A stretch of 54,143 nucleotides of DNA from contig JARLJO010000053.1 in NCBI GenBank assembly GCA_031291175.1, positions 1 through 54,143 of the forward strand, written 5' to 3'. Below, piece after piece: positions 9,184-17,875 of this stretch (position 1 is the stretch's first letter; each line of letters opens with the position of its first letter). Made by a program: the position numbers and the translations under genes. The DNA is from Gammaproteobacteria bacterium (GTDB taxonomy: Bacteria; Pseudomonadota; Gammaproteobacteria; DSM-16500). The notes under the pieces are model-generated. The model worked only from the letters and a program-made list of their open reading frames with translations, searched no databases and was not told where the DNA came from.

Positions 9184-10257
9184 TTATTCAAACAGGTAAT
9201 TGACACTGAGTAATATCTGGTTTGATTGATAGGATCCGAAGTTCAATGATTGGCTAGACCAAGCATCTTTACCTTGACCTGAATTGACGTGGCCTAGATT
9301 CAAGTATTCATACCCTAACGATGCACTGATCTGGCGAGTGAACGCAACATCAATACCCAAACCTGCGTTATAAGCGAACTGTTCAGTGGTTTCACTGCTA
9401 AATCCTGCACCGGTACGTGGGGTGACGCCTGGTAGAGCGGTTTCAGCATAATCGCTGCTACGGTTTAATGCTAAACCTGCGCCCACTTTAATGTAGGGTG
9501 TTACCATTCGGTACTGAAGCAGATTCATTTTTACAAAAGCCAAAAAGACATTCGAAGAAATGTGTTCACGATATCGATAATTAATAAATTCGGGAGAGGA
9601 ATATTGCATCACTGTTCGCCCCGCATTGCTGGCTAATACATTTTGATAAGTTAAACCTAACCAATAGGCTGGCAGCCAGCGGTTTTGTGTTTCAAAATGA
9701 CGGCCTGCGGAGAGGGCAAATACAGGTTCATTTTTGTTTTTTGTGGAATACACATCGCTGCTGTAAGGCGCGGGGAAATCTGAGCCATTGTTGATGCGTA
9801 TATTCGAATTAAATCGCGGATGCTGCATGCCGCCGCTAAATGCAACGAACCAATTCGATCGAGAATGATTCGACATGTCGGTAATCGTAGTTTTTTGTTG
9901 CAGGGTTGAGTGCTCTGTATCGTGAGAATGTCTCACCGGTGTGGTCAATGTTTCATTCGCTACCTTTCTGACTTCGGCGGCTGAATGAATAGGACCAATC
10001 ATTACGTTATTGTAGTTGTCGTGATGTGTCACGGTGACGGGATAAGATGTTTTGGAATGCAATAAGTTTTTATAATGCTCCGCTTTTTTGGGACTGCGAA
10101 AGCTATTTGTTTGAATATAATAGTCACCCGTTGTTGCGGCATGAAAGTGATTGGCTTTTTGTAATCCATAAATGACATGAATATTGGCAGAAAAAGAGGG
10201 AGCGCAAAAAATCATGAGGGCAGCAGCGGTAACCGTATCACGAAAAATCCATTTCAT
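9184..10257 (-). CDS. Outer-membrane beta-barrel protein with SPOR-like N-terminal domain
   Basis: The start at 10257 is chosen because GGAAG lies about 8 bases upstream and the protein then begins directly with a signal peptide (MKWIFRD...APSFSA). The upstream ATG at 10293 has no ribosome site. After the signal, YYIQTNSFRSPKKAEHYKN to roughly residue 105 resembles a SPOR peptidoglycan-binding domain. The remaining 215 residues alternate polar and hydrophobic residues like an 8-stranded OmpA/Opa-type porin (FVAFSGGMQ, PYIKVGAGLAL, ASLGYEYLNLGHV) and end in VNYLFE, close to the usual terminal aromatic. The likely role is outer-membrane structure or adhesion; the exact function is unknown. It may be co-transcribed with the thaumatin-like gene. 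Confidence 0.75.
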   Translation of the reverse strand: MKWIFRDTVTAAALMIFCAPSFSANIHVIYGLQKANHFHAATTGDYYIQTNSFRSPKKAEHYKNLLHSKTSYPVTVTHHDNYNNVMIGPIHSAAEVRKVANETLTTPVRHSHDTEHSTLQQKTTITDMSNHSRSNWFVAFSGGMQHPRFNSNIRINNGSDFPAPYSSDVYSTKNKNEPVFALSAGRHFETQNRWLPAYWLGLTYQNVLASNAGRTVMQYSSPEFINYRYREHISSNVFLAFVKMNLLQYRMVTPYIKVGAGLALNRSSDYAETALPGVTPRTGAGFSSETTEQFAYNAGLGIDVAFTRQISASLGYEYLNLGHVNSGQGKDAWSSQSLNFGSYQSNQILLSVNYLFE

Positions 10258-10528
10258 TAATAACTTCCAAGTAATTAAATGTTTAAAATCCATTGTGAAT
10301 TTAGTCTTTTAGCACACAATTTTATTGCAGTAAAGGAGAGCTTGCGGGAAATGATTTGCAGCCAGAGTATTTTATTGGGTGACAAGATATAAGCTATTTA
10401 AGCGTGGTTCCTGGCAAAAAAGGGTCACAAGAAAGAAGGTAGGAAATATTTCTAGGCTGGAAATGAAAGTAGTGTAAACAGTATTGTGCGCAACAGAATA
10501 AAATTGAATAAGTGATACGTTTTAATTG

Positions 10529-10558
10529 AAAAAAGAGCGGTAAATCCCGCTCTTTTTT
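10529..10558. terminator. Bidirectional intrinsic terminator
   Basis: AAAAAAGAGCGG and CCCGCTCTTTTTT form a 10-12 bp stem with a short loop and T-runs on both strands. It lies 20 bp beyond the small coiled-coil gene on the minus strand. Confidence 0.85.
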
Positions 10559-10577
10559 CAATGATGAATCATGAATA

Positions 10578-10763
10578 TTATTCTTCGGTTGTTTCTAGTA
10601 TTTCGACCAGGTGATCTAGTTGTCGGATTAATGTATTCATGCTGCCAATCCATTTTTCTGCATTTTGCATGTTGCCATCAGACACGGCATGGTCAATTAG
10701 TGATTTTAGTTTTTTTATTTCCTGTTCGGCATTTTGTAATGTGTCTTCTACGGATGTGGGCAT
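10578..10763 (-). CDS. Small helical protein, unknown function
   Basis: 61 residues, predicted all-helical and acidic (MPTSVEDTLQNAEQEIKKLK...). An AAGGAG ribosome site lies 8 bases before the ATG and a strong terminator follows, so this is almost certainly a real gene. Heptad-like hydrophobic spacing (L, I, L, I at 3-4 residue steps) suggests a short coiled coil or helical hairpin. There is no signal peptide. It is a single-gene transcription unit. No family is recognised. Confidence 0.7.
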   Translation of the reverse strand: MPTSVEDTLQNAEQEIKKLKSLIDHAVSDGNMQNAEKWIGSMNTLIRQLDHLVEILETTEE

Positions 10764-11097
10764 TTGTATTCTCCTTTAGTGAAATCAAAAATACAGGCGT
10801 GCTAAAAAGTGAGTCGCATGTCAAAGAACCTGGATACATCATATTAACTCATAGCAAGAGAGGTGCCTATCGCGAGTTGGTTAATCTGAAAGAAAATAAA
10901 TAATGATAGCGCTAATTTGTTACTGTAATGATGGCCTTGGATGGTTTTTTTGCTGATGAATTAAGAGACTTTTAAGTAGGGAGTTAAATGGAGAGCTGTC
11001 AGGGATCAAAAATAGCCTATTATTTGTTTTTGTTAATGATAGATTACCGCTTGCGCGGGAACGACAAAACCAGCCCACGCAAGAGGGACGACATTAT
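10764..11097. other. Intergenic stretch with one repeat-type hairpin
   Basis: No gene is supported. A hairpin at 11050-11083 (CTTGCGCGGG with CCCACGCAAG, one wobble) resembles the GCGGGAACGAC class of dispersed intergenic repeats and lies just 3' of the flavin reductase gene. The rest is unremarkable AT-rich sequence. Confidence 0.45.
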
Positions 11098-11655
11098 TTA
11101 TTTTGTTGCAGCGTTAGTTTCTACCCAATGTGTGTAGGCTTGCATAAATGTCGTTAAGAATTTTTGTGTGCCTTCATTGGTAATATTACCTTTGTCATCG
11201 AGTAACTTGGCAACGTCACCAATATAAGCTTCCGGCTGTTGCAGGCATGGCACATTCAAAAAGACCAGGGATTGACGCAGATGATGGTTCGCGCCAAATC
11301 CACCGATAGCACCGGGAGATGCGCTAATCACAGCGCCGGGTTTTTTATCCCAAACACTTTTACCATAAGGTCTTGACCCCACATCAATCGCATTTTTAAG
11401 AACGCCCGGTACCGATCGGTTATATTCCGGTGTCACAAATAAAACGCCATCACAGGCTCTTACTTTATCGCGAAATTGTGTCCACGCAGCCGGTGGATTT
11501 TCATCTTCATCTTGGTTATAGAGTGGGAGTTGCCCAATTTCGATAATTTCCATCTCAAGCGATGGCGAAAGGTGCATGAGGGCTTTTGCGATTTTGCGGT
11601 TAAATGAGTCTTTTCTCAGGCTGCCAACAATAACCGCGATTTTTTTCTTTTGCAT
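11098..11655 (-). CDS. NADPH-dependent FMN reductase (quinone/chromate reductase type)
   Basis: 185 residues from the ATG at 11655, which has AAGGAG 7 bases upstream; a longer frame from 11679 has no ribosome site. The N-terminus IAVIVGSLRKDSFNRKIAK is the FMN phosphate loop. PEYNRSVPGVLKNAIDVGSRP is the family signature around the flavin and quinone site. These soluble flavoproteins reduce quinones, chromate or azo dyes with NAD(P)H and limit one-electron redox cycling. Orthologues are named ChrR, YieF or ArsH-like. The gene lies 60 bp downstream of the deacetylase start on the same strand's lower side. The family assignment is strong; the physiological substrate is not known. Confidence 0.9.
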   Translation of the reverse strand: MQKKKIAVIVGSLRKDSFNRKIAKALMHLSPSLEMEIIEIGQLPLYNQDEDENPPAAWTQFRDKVRACDGVLFVTPEYNRSVPGVLKNAIDVGSRPYGKSVWDKKPGAVISASPGAIGGFGANHHLRQSLVFLNVPCLQQPEAYIGDVAKLLDDKGNITNEGTQKFLTTFMQAYTHWVETNAATK

Positions 11656-11714
11656 TTCTTTCTCCTTAAATAAATACAATTGTTCACCAATAACTAATCA
11701 GCCAAGAGGCAAAC

Positions 11715-12530
11715 TTAATTTTGACTGGCTTTTTCATTGACGATAGGTGACTTGGTTTTTGCTCCATTAATGATACCAGCAAAAGTTTTCATGGATAGTG
11801 CATCGATAATCATAAAGCGTGGTTGTGCCATGGGTCGATAATTCTTATTGGCAGGGCGTGCATCAATGCTGAATGCCATAGTGTAGCCTGCTTTAGCCGC
11901 TTGTTGTTCGAGATATTTATCATAAATGCCAAAAGGCCAAGCTAATAGTGTGATTTTGGTGCCCAGTTTATCTTCTAAAACCGTTTTTGAATGTGCTAAC
12001 TGCATAGTAACAAATTTTTCATAATTGGCTGGTGACATTTTTTTTCTTTCTTGTTTGAAGTTAGGATGCCATTCTGTATGGCCTTGTAAATCGAAAAGAC
12101 CGGTTTGTTGTAACTCTTTCAATTCCTGCCAGGTCATCGCATGTTTACCTTCCGAGATGGTTTGTGGGTAAATAAACAAGGTGACAGGGACATGATATTT
12201 TTTAATTATTGGGTACATATAAGTATAGACAGATTGCCAGCCATCATCCGCAGTAATGACGACAGATTTTGCTGGTAATGAGGCGCGCTTCCCTTGTAAA
12301 TAGTCAACCGCCTCTTTTAGTGGAATGACGGTATAGCCATTATCTAGTATCCATTTTAATTGTGTCTCAAACTTTGCTGGCGTTAAATTCATGCTGCCTG
12401 GAACGGTCGGATTGAAATTGTGATAGCAGAGAATGGGAATATTGAGTGTGTCATCTGCATAAATGGTGCGAGAAAATATTACAGTGCTGAATAAAAGAAG
12501 GCAGCAAAAAAATCTTGTGAAAAGTGACAT
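11715..12530 (-). CDS. Secreted polysaccharide deacetylase (CE4/NodB fold)
   Basis: 271 residues with a signal peptide (MSLFTRFFCC...TIYA, about 1-25). The order of motifs fits carbohydrate esterase family 4: ILCYHNF, TADDGW (metal and catalytic Asp pair), GHTEWHPNF (the two metal His), AWPFGIYD and a late RFMI segment. This layout resembles PgaB-like N-terminal domains and peptidoglycan or chitooligosaccharide deacetylases. It likely acts in the periplasm on N-acetylated polymers. The ATG at 12530 has GGAG about 10 bases upstream. The flavin reductase gene follows 59 bp downstream, possibly co-transcribed. The substrate is undetermined. Confidence 0.88.
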   Translation of the reverse strand: MSLFTRFFCCLLLFSTVIFSRTIYADDTLNIPILCYHNFNPTVPGSMNLTPAKFETQLKWILDNGYTVIPLKEAVDYLQGKRASLPAKSVVITADDGWQSVYTYMYPIIKKYHVPVTLFIYPQTISEGKHAMTWQELKELQQTGLFDLQGHTEWHPNFKQERKKMSPANYEKFVTMQLAHSKTVLEDKLGTKITLLAWPFGIYDKYLEQQAAKAGYTMAFSIDARPANKNYRPMAQPRFMIIDALSMKTFAGIINGAKTKSPIVNEKASQN

Positions 12531-12759
12531 GTGTCATAATCTCCATTAGTTTAATTTATTCTACACTAAAAATTTCAAGTTATTATAGGGTATCTGTGTT
12601 GACTCAGCATTTTTGTTTTGGTGCGAAGAATTTTACAAACATAGATAATTTTGGAAGCGGAGAGTCAATATGAGTGTGAGAAAATTCGATCAGTAAAACG
12701 GTGACGGTTCTTTTAATAACCGATTGGCGGTCTCTTCGGCTTTATCCTTACGTCTCGTT

Positions 12760-12800
12760 CCCTCCTTTGAAAAAGGAGGGTTAGGGAGGATTTATATAAA
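12760..12800 (+). repeat. CCTCC/GGAGG palindromic element, copy 1
   Basis: CCCTCCTTT pairs with AAAGGAGGG across a short loop and is followed by TTAGGGAGGATTTATA. Related copies lie at 12873 (inverted), 17567 and 26552 (inverted). The palindrome plus the conserved A/T-rich tail define the family. Confidence 0.75.
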
Positions 12801-12872
12801 AATATCTTATACGAAATAAATGTTATTTTTAATGCGCTAGATTGATTCGTATTGATTAAGGTGTGATTAAAG

Positions 12873-12914
12873 TTTATAAAAATCCCCCTCAATCCCCTTT
12901 TTCAAAGGGGGAGG
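12873..12914 (-). repeat. CCTCC/GGAGG palindromic element, copy 2 (inverted)
   Basis: On the minus strand it reads CCTCCCCCTTTGAAAAAGGG, then ATTGAGGGGGATTTTTATAA. It faces copy 1 across about 70 bp, so the pair makes a larger inverted repeat that could be a short non-autonomous mobile element. Confidence 0.75.
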
Positions 12915-13062
12915 TGCCTGCGATCTGCATTAGTGTTCTCTCTGGCCTGACTGCCCTGATTGATCTTGATCCCACGGACAAGCCATAGGTAGTCTACTTG
13001 CGGTTCTCATAGAGCAGAAAATAAAGGTACAATAGATCTCACGCTATTTAGGAGCAATGTTA

Positions 13063-13485
13063 ATGCCGTCAACCATATTCGCTTATCCTTTTACGATTAA
13101 AGAAATTTATCTTGATACCTTCGGTCACATGAATAATGCGACTTATCTCACCTTATTTGAAGAGGCGCGTTGGGACCTTATTACCAAAAATGGTTACGGT
13201 CTTAAGAAGATTCAAGAAACCGGTCTTGGCCCCACCATTCTTGAGCTCAAACTAACCTTCTTTAAAGAGTTGCGCCTGCGTGAAACCATTACGATTGAAA
13301 CCCAGATGATTAGCTATGAGAAAAAAATCGGTAAGCTTTCGCAAAAAATGATACGTGATGGCGAGACTTGCTGCGCTGCGGAATTTGTCATTGGATTATT
13401 CAGTGTGAAAGAACGAAAGCTAGTATTGCCCACGCCTGAGTGGTTACAAGCTGTCGGCATTGATGATTATATTAATCCAGCTTGA
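13063..13485 (+). CDS. Acyl-CoA thioesterase, 4HBT hot-dog fold
   Basis: 140 residues from the ATG at 13063. AGGAG (13050-13054) is 8 bases upstream of this codon but only 2 bases from the in-frame ATG at 13057, so the shorter form is preferred. The segment IYLDTFGHMNNATYLTLFEEARWDL has the D..GH.N...Y......R pattern of YbgC/FadM-type thioesterases, with the catalytic Asp in the first block. These cytosolic enzymes hydrolyse acyl-CoAs of varied chain length. The protein is normal length for the family. It appears to be a single gene. Substrate preference cannot be read from the sequence. Confidence 0.88.
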   Translation: MPSTIFAYPFTIKEIYLDTFGHMNNATYLTLFEEARWDLITKNGYGLKKIQETGLGPTILELKLTFFKELRLRETITIETQMISYEKKIGKLSQKMIRDGETCCAAEFVIGLFSVKERKLVLPTPEWLQAVGIDDYINPA

Positions 13486-13569
13486 TAAAAATACATTTGT
13501 GGAGTTTAGCTTATTAAGCGAGCGTTTGTAATGTAATGAATTGAAGTATGCCCCGTCAGTCAATTGTGC

Positions 13570-14151
13570 TTATGTAAGTTTAGTTGTTTGGCGAGCTAAA
13601 GTCAGTTCAGCTATCCGCTTTCCAAATAATTTTGCTGTTTCAAGGTCACCGGGTAAAGGGCCTTCTTCTGGGCTGGCATCACTAGGGGACTGAGAGATTA
13701 AGCCCGCAAAGCAACCTAAGTAGTTAATGTCGTTTCGAGTAGCCGCTTTCGTACTGGCAGGCATAAAACCACTGCTTGCCCATAACATAGCATGCTGCAT
13801 TGCAAGCGTTATCAAATAGTGAATAGTCGATAATTTATCGCCATTCATAGAAGCAGAATTGGTAAAGCCTGCGGCTAATTTATCTTTCCACGTTTGGGCG
13901 AGCCAGGCTTTTGAGCTCGCGTCAGCAAATTTTTTAAATTGCCAGGAAACGCTGCCCATATAGGTAGGAGAGCCAAAAATAATTGTATCGGCTTTTGCTA
14001 GCGTCTCCCATGCCTCGGCTGGTATGTTTCCTTCCGCATCGATAGCGATTAAAATTGCCATCTCATTAACAGCTTGTACACCTTGAAAGACAGCCTCTGC
14101 TAACTTTTTAGTGTGTCCGTAACCGCTGTGATAAATGATGACAACTGACAT
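13570..14151 (-). CDS. Flavodoxin-family NAD(P)H oxidoreductase (WrbA-like)
   Basis: 193 residues. The N-terminal SVVIIYHSGYGHTKKLAEAV is a flavodoxin-like FMN phosphate loop, and IIFGSPTYMGSVSWQFKKFAD is the second flavin loop typical of WrbA and related quinone reductases. AAGFTNSASMNGDKLSTI matches the third conserved block. It is a cytosolic enzyme likely to carry out two-electron quinone reduction. GGAG sits 7 bases before the ATG at 14151. It is divergently transcribed from the SDR gene across about 225 bp, so the two may share regulation. Exact identity with WrbA is not claimed because several subfamilies share these motifs. Confidence 0.87.
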   Translation of the reverse strand: MSVVIIYHSGYGHTKKLAEAVFQGVQAVNEMAILIAIDAEGNIPAEAWETLAKADTIIFGSPTYMGSVSWQFKKFADASSKAWLAQTWKDKLAAGFTNSASMNGDKLSTIHYLITLAMQHAMLWASSGFMPASTKAATRNDINYLGCFAGLISQSPSDASPEEGPLPGDLETAKLFGKRIAELTLARQTTKLT

Positions 14152-14378
14152 TCGCTTCTCCGTTAAATTGAAAAGACATATTCAACGAGTGTAATACAAT
14201 GATCCTATTTTTAAAATAAATCTTTGGTCTTGTTTAAAATAATTACCTCTTTTTTAATTACTTTCATCAAGTTAATGATGCTGAATCATTAGCGCATAAC
14301 TATTTTTGTTCAGTTGGGAGTATAATGTCTAATTCACCTCTTATTTTTCATTGTAAGCCTAATAAAGGAGATATTCTC

Positions 14379-15215
14379 ATGTCTTCCCAAAAAGTTTGGT
14401 TTATTACGGGATGCTCCACTGGTTTTGGTCGCACATTAGCAAAAGAAGCATTGCTCACTGGCGCAAAGGTGGCTATCACCGCACGAAATATCATGAGCAT
14501 TAAAGATTTTGAAAAAGATTTTCCTGAAAATGCATTGTTGATTACGTTAGATGTCACCGATCCCAAACAAGTAAAAGCAGCGGTAGAAGAAACTCAAAAA
14601 ATGTTTGGACGCATTGATGTCCTGGTGAATAATGCCGGTTATGGTTTGATGGGCGCTATTGAAGAAGTTCCGAATGATGAAATAAAAAAATTATTTGATA
14701 CCAATTTTTTTGGGTTATTGGCAGTAACACGTCAAGTCCTTCCTATTATGCGTCAGCAGAAGTCCGGATACATTATTAACATTTCTTCTATTGCTGGGGT
14801 TGCCGCTACTGCTGGTATGGGTTTTTATAATGCGTCTAAATTTGCGGTGGAAGGACTGTCAGAAGCATTGGCTTTAGAAGTGAATCCTTTGGGAATTAAA
14901 GTCACGCTTGTTGAGCCAGGGCCTTTCCGTACAGATTTTGCAGGACGTTCATTGCATAAATATAATGGAATTGCGGATTACGACAACACCCGTGGCGTGG
15001 CGCAAAAAACCATTGAGGAATATGATGGAAAGCAGCCTGGTGATCCTGAAAAAGCAGCGCAAGCCATTATTAGTCTTATTGATCATCCCTACCCTCCATT
15101 ACATTTACCCTTAGGCAAAATGGCCGTAGATCGTATGCGTGATAAAATTTCAAGTTTTTCTGAAAACATTTCCGCATGGGAAAAAGTCGCATTGGATGCA
15201 GATTTTAAAAAATAA
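14379..15215 (+). CDS. Short-chain dehydrogenase/reductase
   Basis: 278 residues starting at MSSQKVWFITGCSTGFG. AAAGGAGA lies 8 bases before the ATG at 14379, whereas the in-frame start at 14325 has no ribosome site. The protein shows the classical SDR motifs: TGCSTGFG cofactor loop (about residues 9-16), NNAGYG, active-site Ser in NISSIAG, and YNASK with Tyr and Lys of the catalytic tetrad. The C-terminal PGPFRTDFAGRS segment is typical of the oxidoreductase group annotated as SDR family NAD(P)-dependent oxidoreductase. It is cytosolic. It lies between a flavodoxin-type reductase and a nitroreductase, suggesting reductive detoxification of carbonyls or quinones. The substrate is unknown. Confidence 0.92.
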   Translation: MSSQKVWFITGCSTGFGRTLAKEALLTGAKVAITARNIMSIKDFEKDFPENALLITLDVTDPKQVKAAVEETQKMFGRIDVLVNNAGYGLMGAIEEVPNDEIKKLFDTNFFGLLAVTRQVLPIMRQQKSGYIINISSIAGVAATAGMGFYNASKFAVEGLSEALALEVNPLGIKVTLVEPGPFRTDFAGRSLHKYNGIADYDNTRGVAQKTIEEYDGKQPGDPEKAAQAIISLIDHPYPPLHLPLGKMAVDRMRDKISSFSENISAWEKVALDADFKK

Positions 15216-15331
15216 AATCTGCAATTTATCTCGCTATAGCGGAAAGTGATACTTCAAATCTTTTCTATTATTTAGAAAGCGTTTGATTTCATATGAAATG
15301 ATAATGCTAAGATAAATTAGGAGGAGTAGGG

Positions 15332-15931
15332 ATGAGCGATTCACTGAAGAGTAGCAAAGCAGAAATCAACATGAGTACAATGGATGTCATTTATAAGCGT
15401 CGCGCTGTACGTGATTATCTACCGCAGGCAATCGACAAAATGGTTATTCGTACGTTACTGGATGCAGCCGTTTATGCTCCTACCGCCATAGATGAGGAGC
15501 CTTGGTCATTTGCTATTATCCAGAATCAGAATATATTGGATCGTTTGTCGGAAAGCGCTAAGGATTTAATTCGTCATGGCGATAAAAATTCTACTGAAGT
15601 GAAGCATTTGCTTCCTCATGCTAACACGCCTGATTATCATGCATTTTATAATGCGAGTACCTTGATTGTTATTTACAGTAAATTTCAGGGACAATTTGTC
15701 GAGGCGGATTGCTGGCTTGCCGCAGAAAATCTGATGTTAGCTGCGTGCTCAAAAGGGTTAGGCACTTGTGTGATTGGTTCCTCTGTTTTGGCATTGAATA
15801 CGTTAGAATGGAAAGCGGAATTAGGGATTCCTGCTGAAATGATGGCTGTTGTGCCAATCATTATAGGTTTGCCAGCAGGCGAAACGCCGCCCGTGCCTCG
15901 CAAGCCACCAGAAATCATTGTTTGGAAATGA
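15332..15931 (+). CDS. Nitroreductase-family flavoprotein
   Basis: 199 residues. MDVIYKRRAVRDYLPQAIDK is the N-terminal FMN-binding signature (RRxxRxF/Y). APTAIDEEPWSFAII and the later LAAENLMLAACSKGLGTC block match the nitroreductase fold. PIIIGLPAGETPPVPRKPPEI is the usual C-terminal element. Members reduce nitroaromatics, quinones or flavins with NAD(P)H. AGGAGGAGTAGGG gives a strong ribosome site just before the ATG at 15332. It lies 116 bp after the SDR gene in the same direction, possibly one transcript. An alternative in-frame ATG at 15371 would remove the unstructured N-terminal 13 residues. Confidence 0.9.
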   Translation: MSDSLKSSKAEINMSTMDVIYKRRAVRDYLPQAIDKMVIRTLLDAAVYAPTAIDEEPWSFAIIQNQNILDRLSESAKDLIRHGDKNSTEVKHLLPHANTPDYHAFYNASTLIVIYSKFQGQFVEADCWLAAENLMLAACSKGLGTCVIGSSVLALNTLEWKAELGIPAEMMAVVPIIIGLPAGETPPVPRKPPEIIVWK

Positions 15932-16048
15932 TGTACCTAACATGCAAGGTGGATCCCATTTATCAGCGCTTATTTTATTGTTTAAAGAAAAATACATTAG
16001 AATGCGTTTATTTAAGATGGGATCTCCTTGCTTTTAGCTTTTGTTTTG

Positions 16049-17341
16049 TCAATTTGTGGCATGATTTGTTATGGCTTCCAGTTCGTTTAGGCTGGATGCA
16101 TCATTTTTTCTGGCTATTTCTTTTTCTTTCTTGTCTTCAAAAATAATAGTTGGTGTACCAAAGACGTGATAAAGGCTTTTTATTTTTTCAATTTCTTTGC
16201 TGTCTTCCTGGCTTACGTCAACACGTATTCGCGTGTAACGCATTAAAATAGTTTGGACTTTAGCATCAGAAAAAAATGTTTTATCGAGTAGCTGGCAATC
16301 ACTGCACCAGGTCGCGTAAAAATCGATGAGAATGGGTTTGTGTTCTTGTTTTGCTGTTGTGATCGCAGTTTGTAACTCAGCTTGGGTTTTCACTACAGTA
16401 AAGAATTTTTCAATTGAATTGGATGGTGTGGCAGGATTATAAAATATCCCTATCAGGCTTGCGACTAAAGCAGTTAAGAGAACCGCTTGGGCCATGTATT
16501 TTTTTATGTGACGCAAGTTCGCAGTCCAGGTGCCTAAAAGGTAAATGGTTGCAGTCAATAAACACGCCCATAAAATGCTAACAGACAGGGGTGATAGTAT
16601 TCTTGATATCATCCAGACGGCCATTCCCAGCATCATCATGCCAAACAGCCATTTCACTTTATTCATCCACAGGCCAGTTTTGGGTAAGAGTGTGCCTTGA
16701 CCTACTCCAAACAGTAATAATGGTAAACCCATGCCTAACGCTAGCGAAAATAAAATGGCGCCGCCAATGATTGGGCTGCCGGTGTTGCTAATATAGGTAA
16801 GCACGGAAATAAGTGGCGCTGTGACACAAGGTGAGGCAATTAGGGTGGACAGGATACCCATGGCAGCCACACCAACATAGGTGCCTGATTTTTTATTATT
16901 GCTTATTTTGCAAATATAATTTTGAATCAATGAAGGCATGCGTAGGTCAAACAATCCAAACATGGATAATGCCATTAAAACAAAAATACCACTAAAACAA
17001 CTTATAATAATAGGGGATTGGAAAGCGCCTTGTACGGTATGTCCCAGGTAACCTGCCCCAACGCCTACGATAGCGTAAGTGAAAGCCATGCTAAGCACGA
17101 AAGTCAGTGATAGTTTAAAAGCTTTGGCAGTGGTGACTTCCTCACTTCCCATAATGATTCCTGATAATATGGGTACCATTGGAAATACGCAGGGAGTAAA
17201 CGCTAATAACACGCCTAATCCGAAAAATTCCAGTAAGGTTAAATAGGAGTAGCTGAGATTGATTGCGCCAGGGACAGCTGCTTCCGCGCTGACTGAACAT
17301 AATAATAAAAATAATACTAATACTTTTTGTAACATACCCAA
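16049..17341 (-). CDS. dsbD: Short thiol:disulfide interchange protein DsbD
   Basis: 430 residues against about 565 for E. coli DsbD. After a signal peptide (about 1-22) the protein goes straight into the membrane domain, so the periplasmic alpha domain is absent. The transmembrane domain carries the two redox cysteines in LLAFTPCVFPMVPIL (Cys51) and IASPCVTAPLI, over about eight helices. The C-terminal thioredoxin-like gamma domain has YATWCSDCQLLDKTFF with a CxxC pair. It moves electrons from cytoplasmic thioredoxin to periplasmic thiol pathways. The partner that replaces the alpha domain must be encoded elsewhere. It appears monocistronic. Confidence 0.88.
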   Translation of the reverse strand: MGMLQKVLVLFLLLCSVSAEAAVPGAINLSYSYLTLLEFFGLGVLLAFTPCVFPMVPILSGIIMGSEEVTTAKAFKLSLTFVLSMAFTYAIVGVGAGYLGHTVQGAFQSPIIISCFSGIFVLMALSMFGLFDLRMPSLIQNYICKISNNKKSGTYVGVAAMGILSTLIASPCVTAPLISVLTYISNTGSPIIGGAILFSLALGMGLPLLLFGVGQGTLLPKTGLWMNKVKWLFGMMMLGMAVWMISRILSPLSVSILWACLLTATIYLLGTWTANLRHIKKYMAQAVLLTALVASLIGIFYNPATPSNSIEKFFTVVKTQAELQTAITTAKQEHKPILIDFYATWCSDCQLLDKTFFSDAKVQTILMRYTRIRVDVSQEDSKEIEKIKSLYHVFGTPTIIFEDKKEKEIARKNDASSLNELEAITNHATN

Positions 17342-17752
17342 GCCTCGTTTGAATGAATTATGTTGCGAGCATACAGGAGTTTGGCTATCAACTGGATGAC
17401 AAAATTATTACAAGATGGTAATGATTTTTTTTGAGAATTGACGTGACATTGCTTGGTGGCAATGGCCTGCTCTCTATCGGGCGGGGTTTGGGAGCTTGCG
17501 GTGAATGATGTGAGGTAGCGGCTTAGTCCATAGGTATCTACACCAGTAAACTACCCATGAGCTTGTCCCTATATAAAGGGGATTGAGGGGGATTTATATA
17601 CACTTTTTGAGAGTTTTCTGGATTGTGGACATGCCGTAGTCAGTACGGTTCCACCTTGCGCAGTTGGTCAATCGGTGGCAGGCCGATAGTGTATTTTACC
17701 TGGTTATCGCCAGCTTCCTGCAAGTATGGTTGACCATAGTTTAAGAATCTGC
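17342..17752. other. Gene-free stretch upstream of the tandem-repeat array
   Basis: No supported gene. It contains a CCTCC-family element (17567-17600). The remainder shows no ORF with a ribosome site or family resemblance. Confidence 0.5.
17567..17600 (+). repeat. CCTCC/GGAGG palindromic element, copy 3 (degenerate)
   Basis: CCCTATATAAAGGGG is followed by ATTGAGGGGGATTTATATA. The tail matches copy 2, while the first arm has decayed. Confidence 0.6.
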
Positions 17753-17875
17753 ATTAAATAATATTATAAAATTCTATAATTGTACGTATTACCATTAAGT
17801 AATATTATGAAATTACATAATTGCACATAACGCCATTAAGTGATATTATAATATGATATAATTGCAGAATCGGCA
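17753..17875. repeat. Three tandem 41-bp AT-rich repeats
   Basis: Units start at 17753, 17794 and 17835, exactly 41 bp apart. Each contains ATTAARTRATATTAT and a TATAATTG or CATAATTG block resembling a -10 box. The third unit runs into the codons of a Fic motif remnant. No spacer pattern suggests CRISPR. The function is unknown: operator array, promoter array or insertion hot spot. Confidence 0.8.

Larger units (their letters stand above)
12531..13062. other. Gene-free divergent region carrying two inverted palindromic elements
   Basis: About 530 bp without a supported gene between the deacetylase and thioesterase genes. It contains the facing repeat copies at 12760 and 12873 and must also hold the promoters of both flanking genes. 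No clear sigma70 boxes were assigned. Confidence 0.5.

Noticed and set aside
10571..10903. Plus-strand 110-codon frame
   Set aside because: Antisense to the well-supported 61-residue gene; no ribosome site.
15922..16146. Plus-strand 74-codon frame after the nitroreductase gene
   Set aside because: Overlaps the end of dsbD on the other strand and has no ribosome site; Leu/Phe-rich content is antisense of the thioredoxin domain.
17753..17875. Tandem array considered as CRISPR
   Set aside because: Contiguous 41-bp units without spacers, only three copies, no cas genes.
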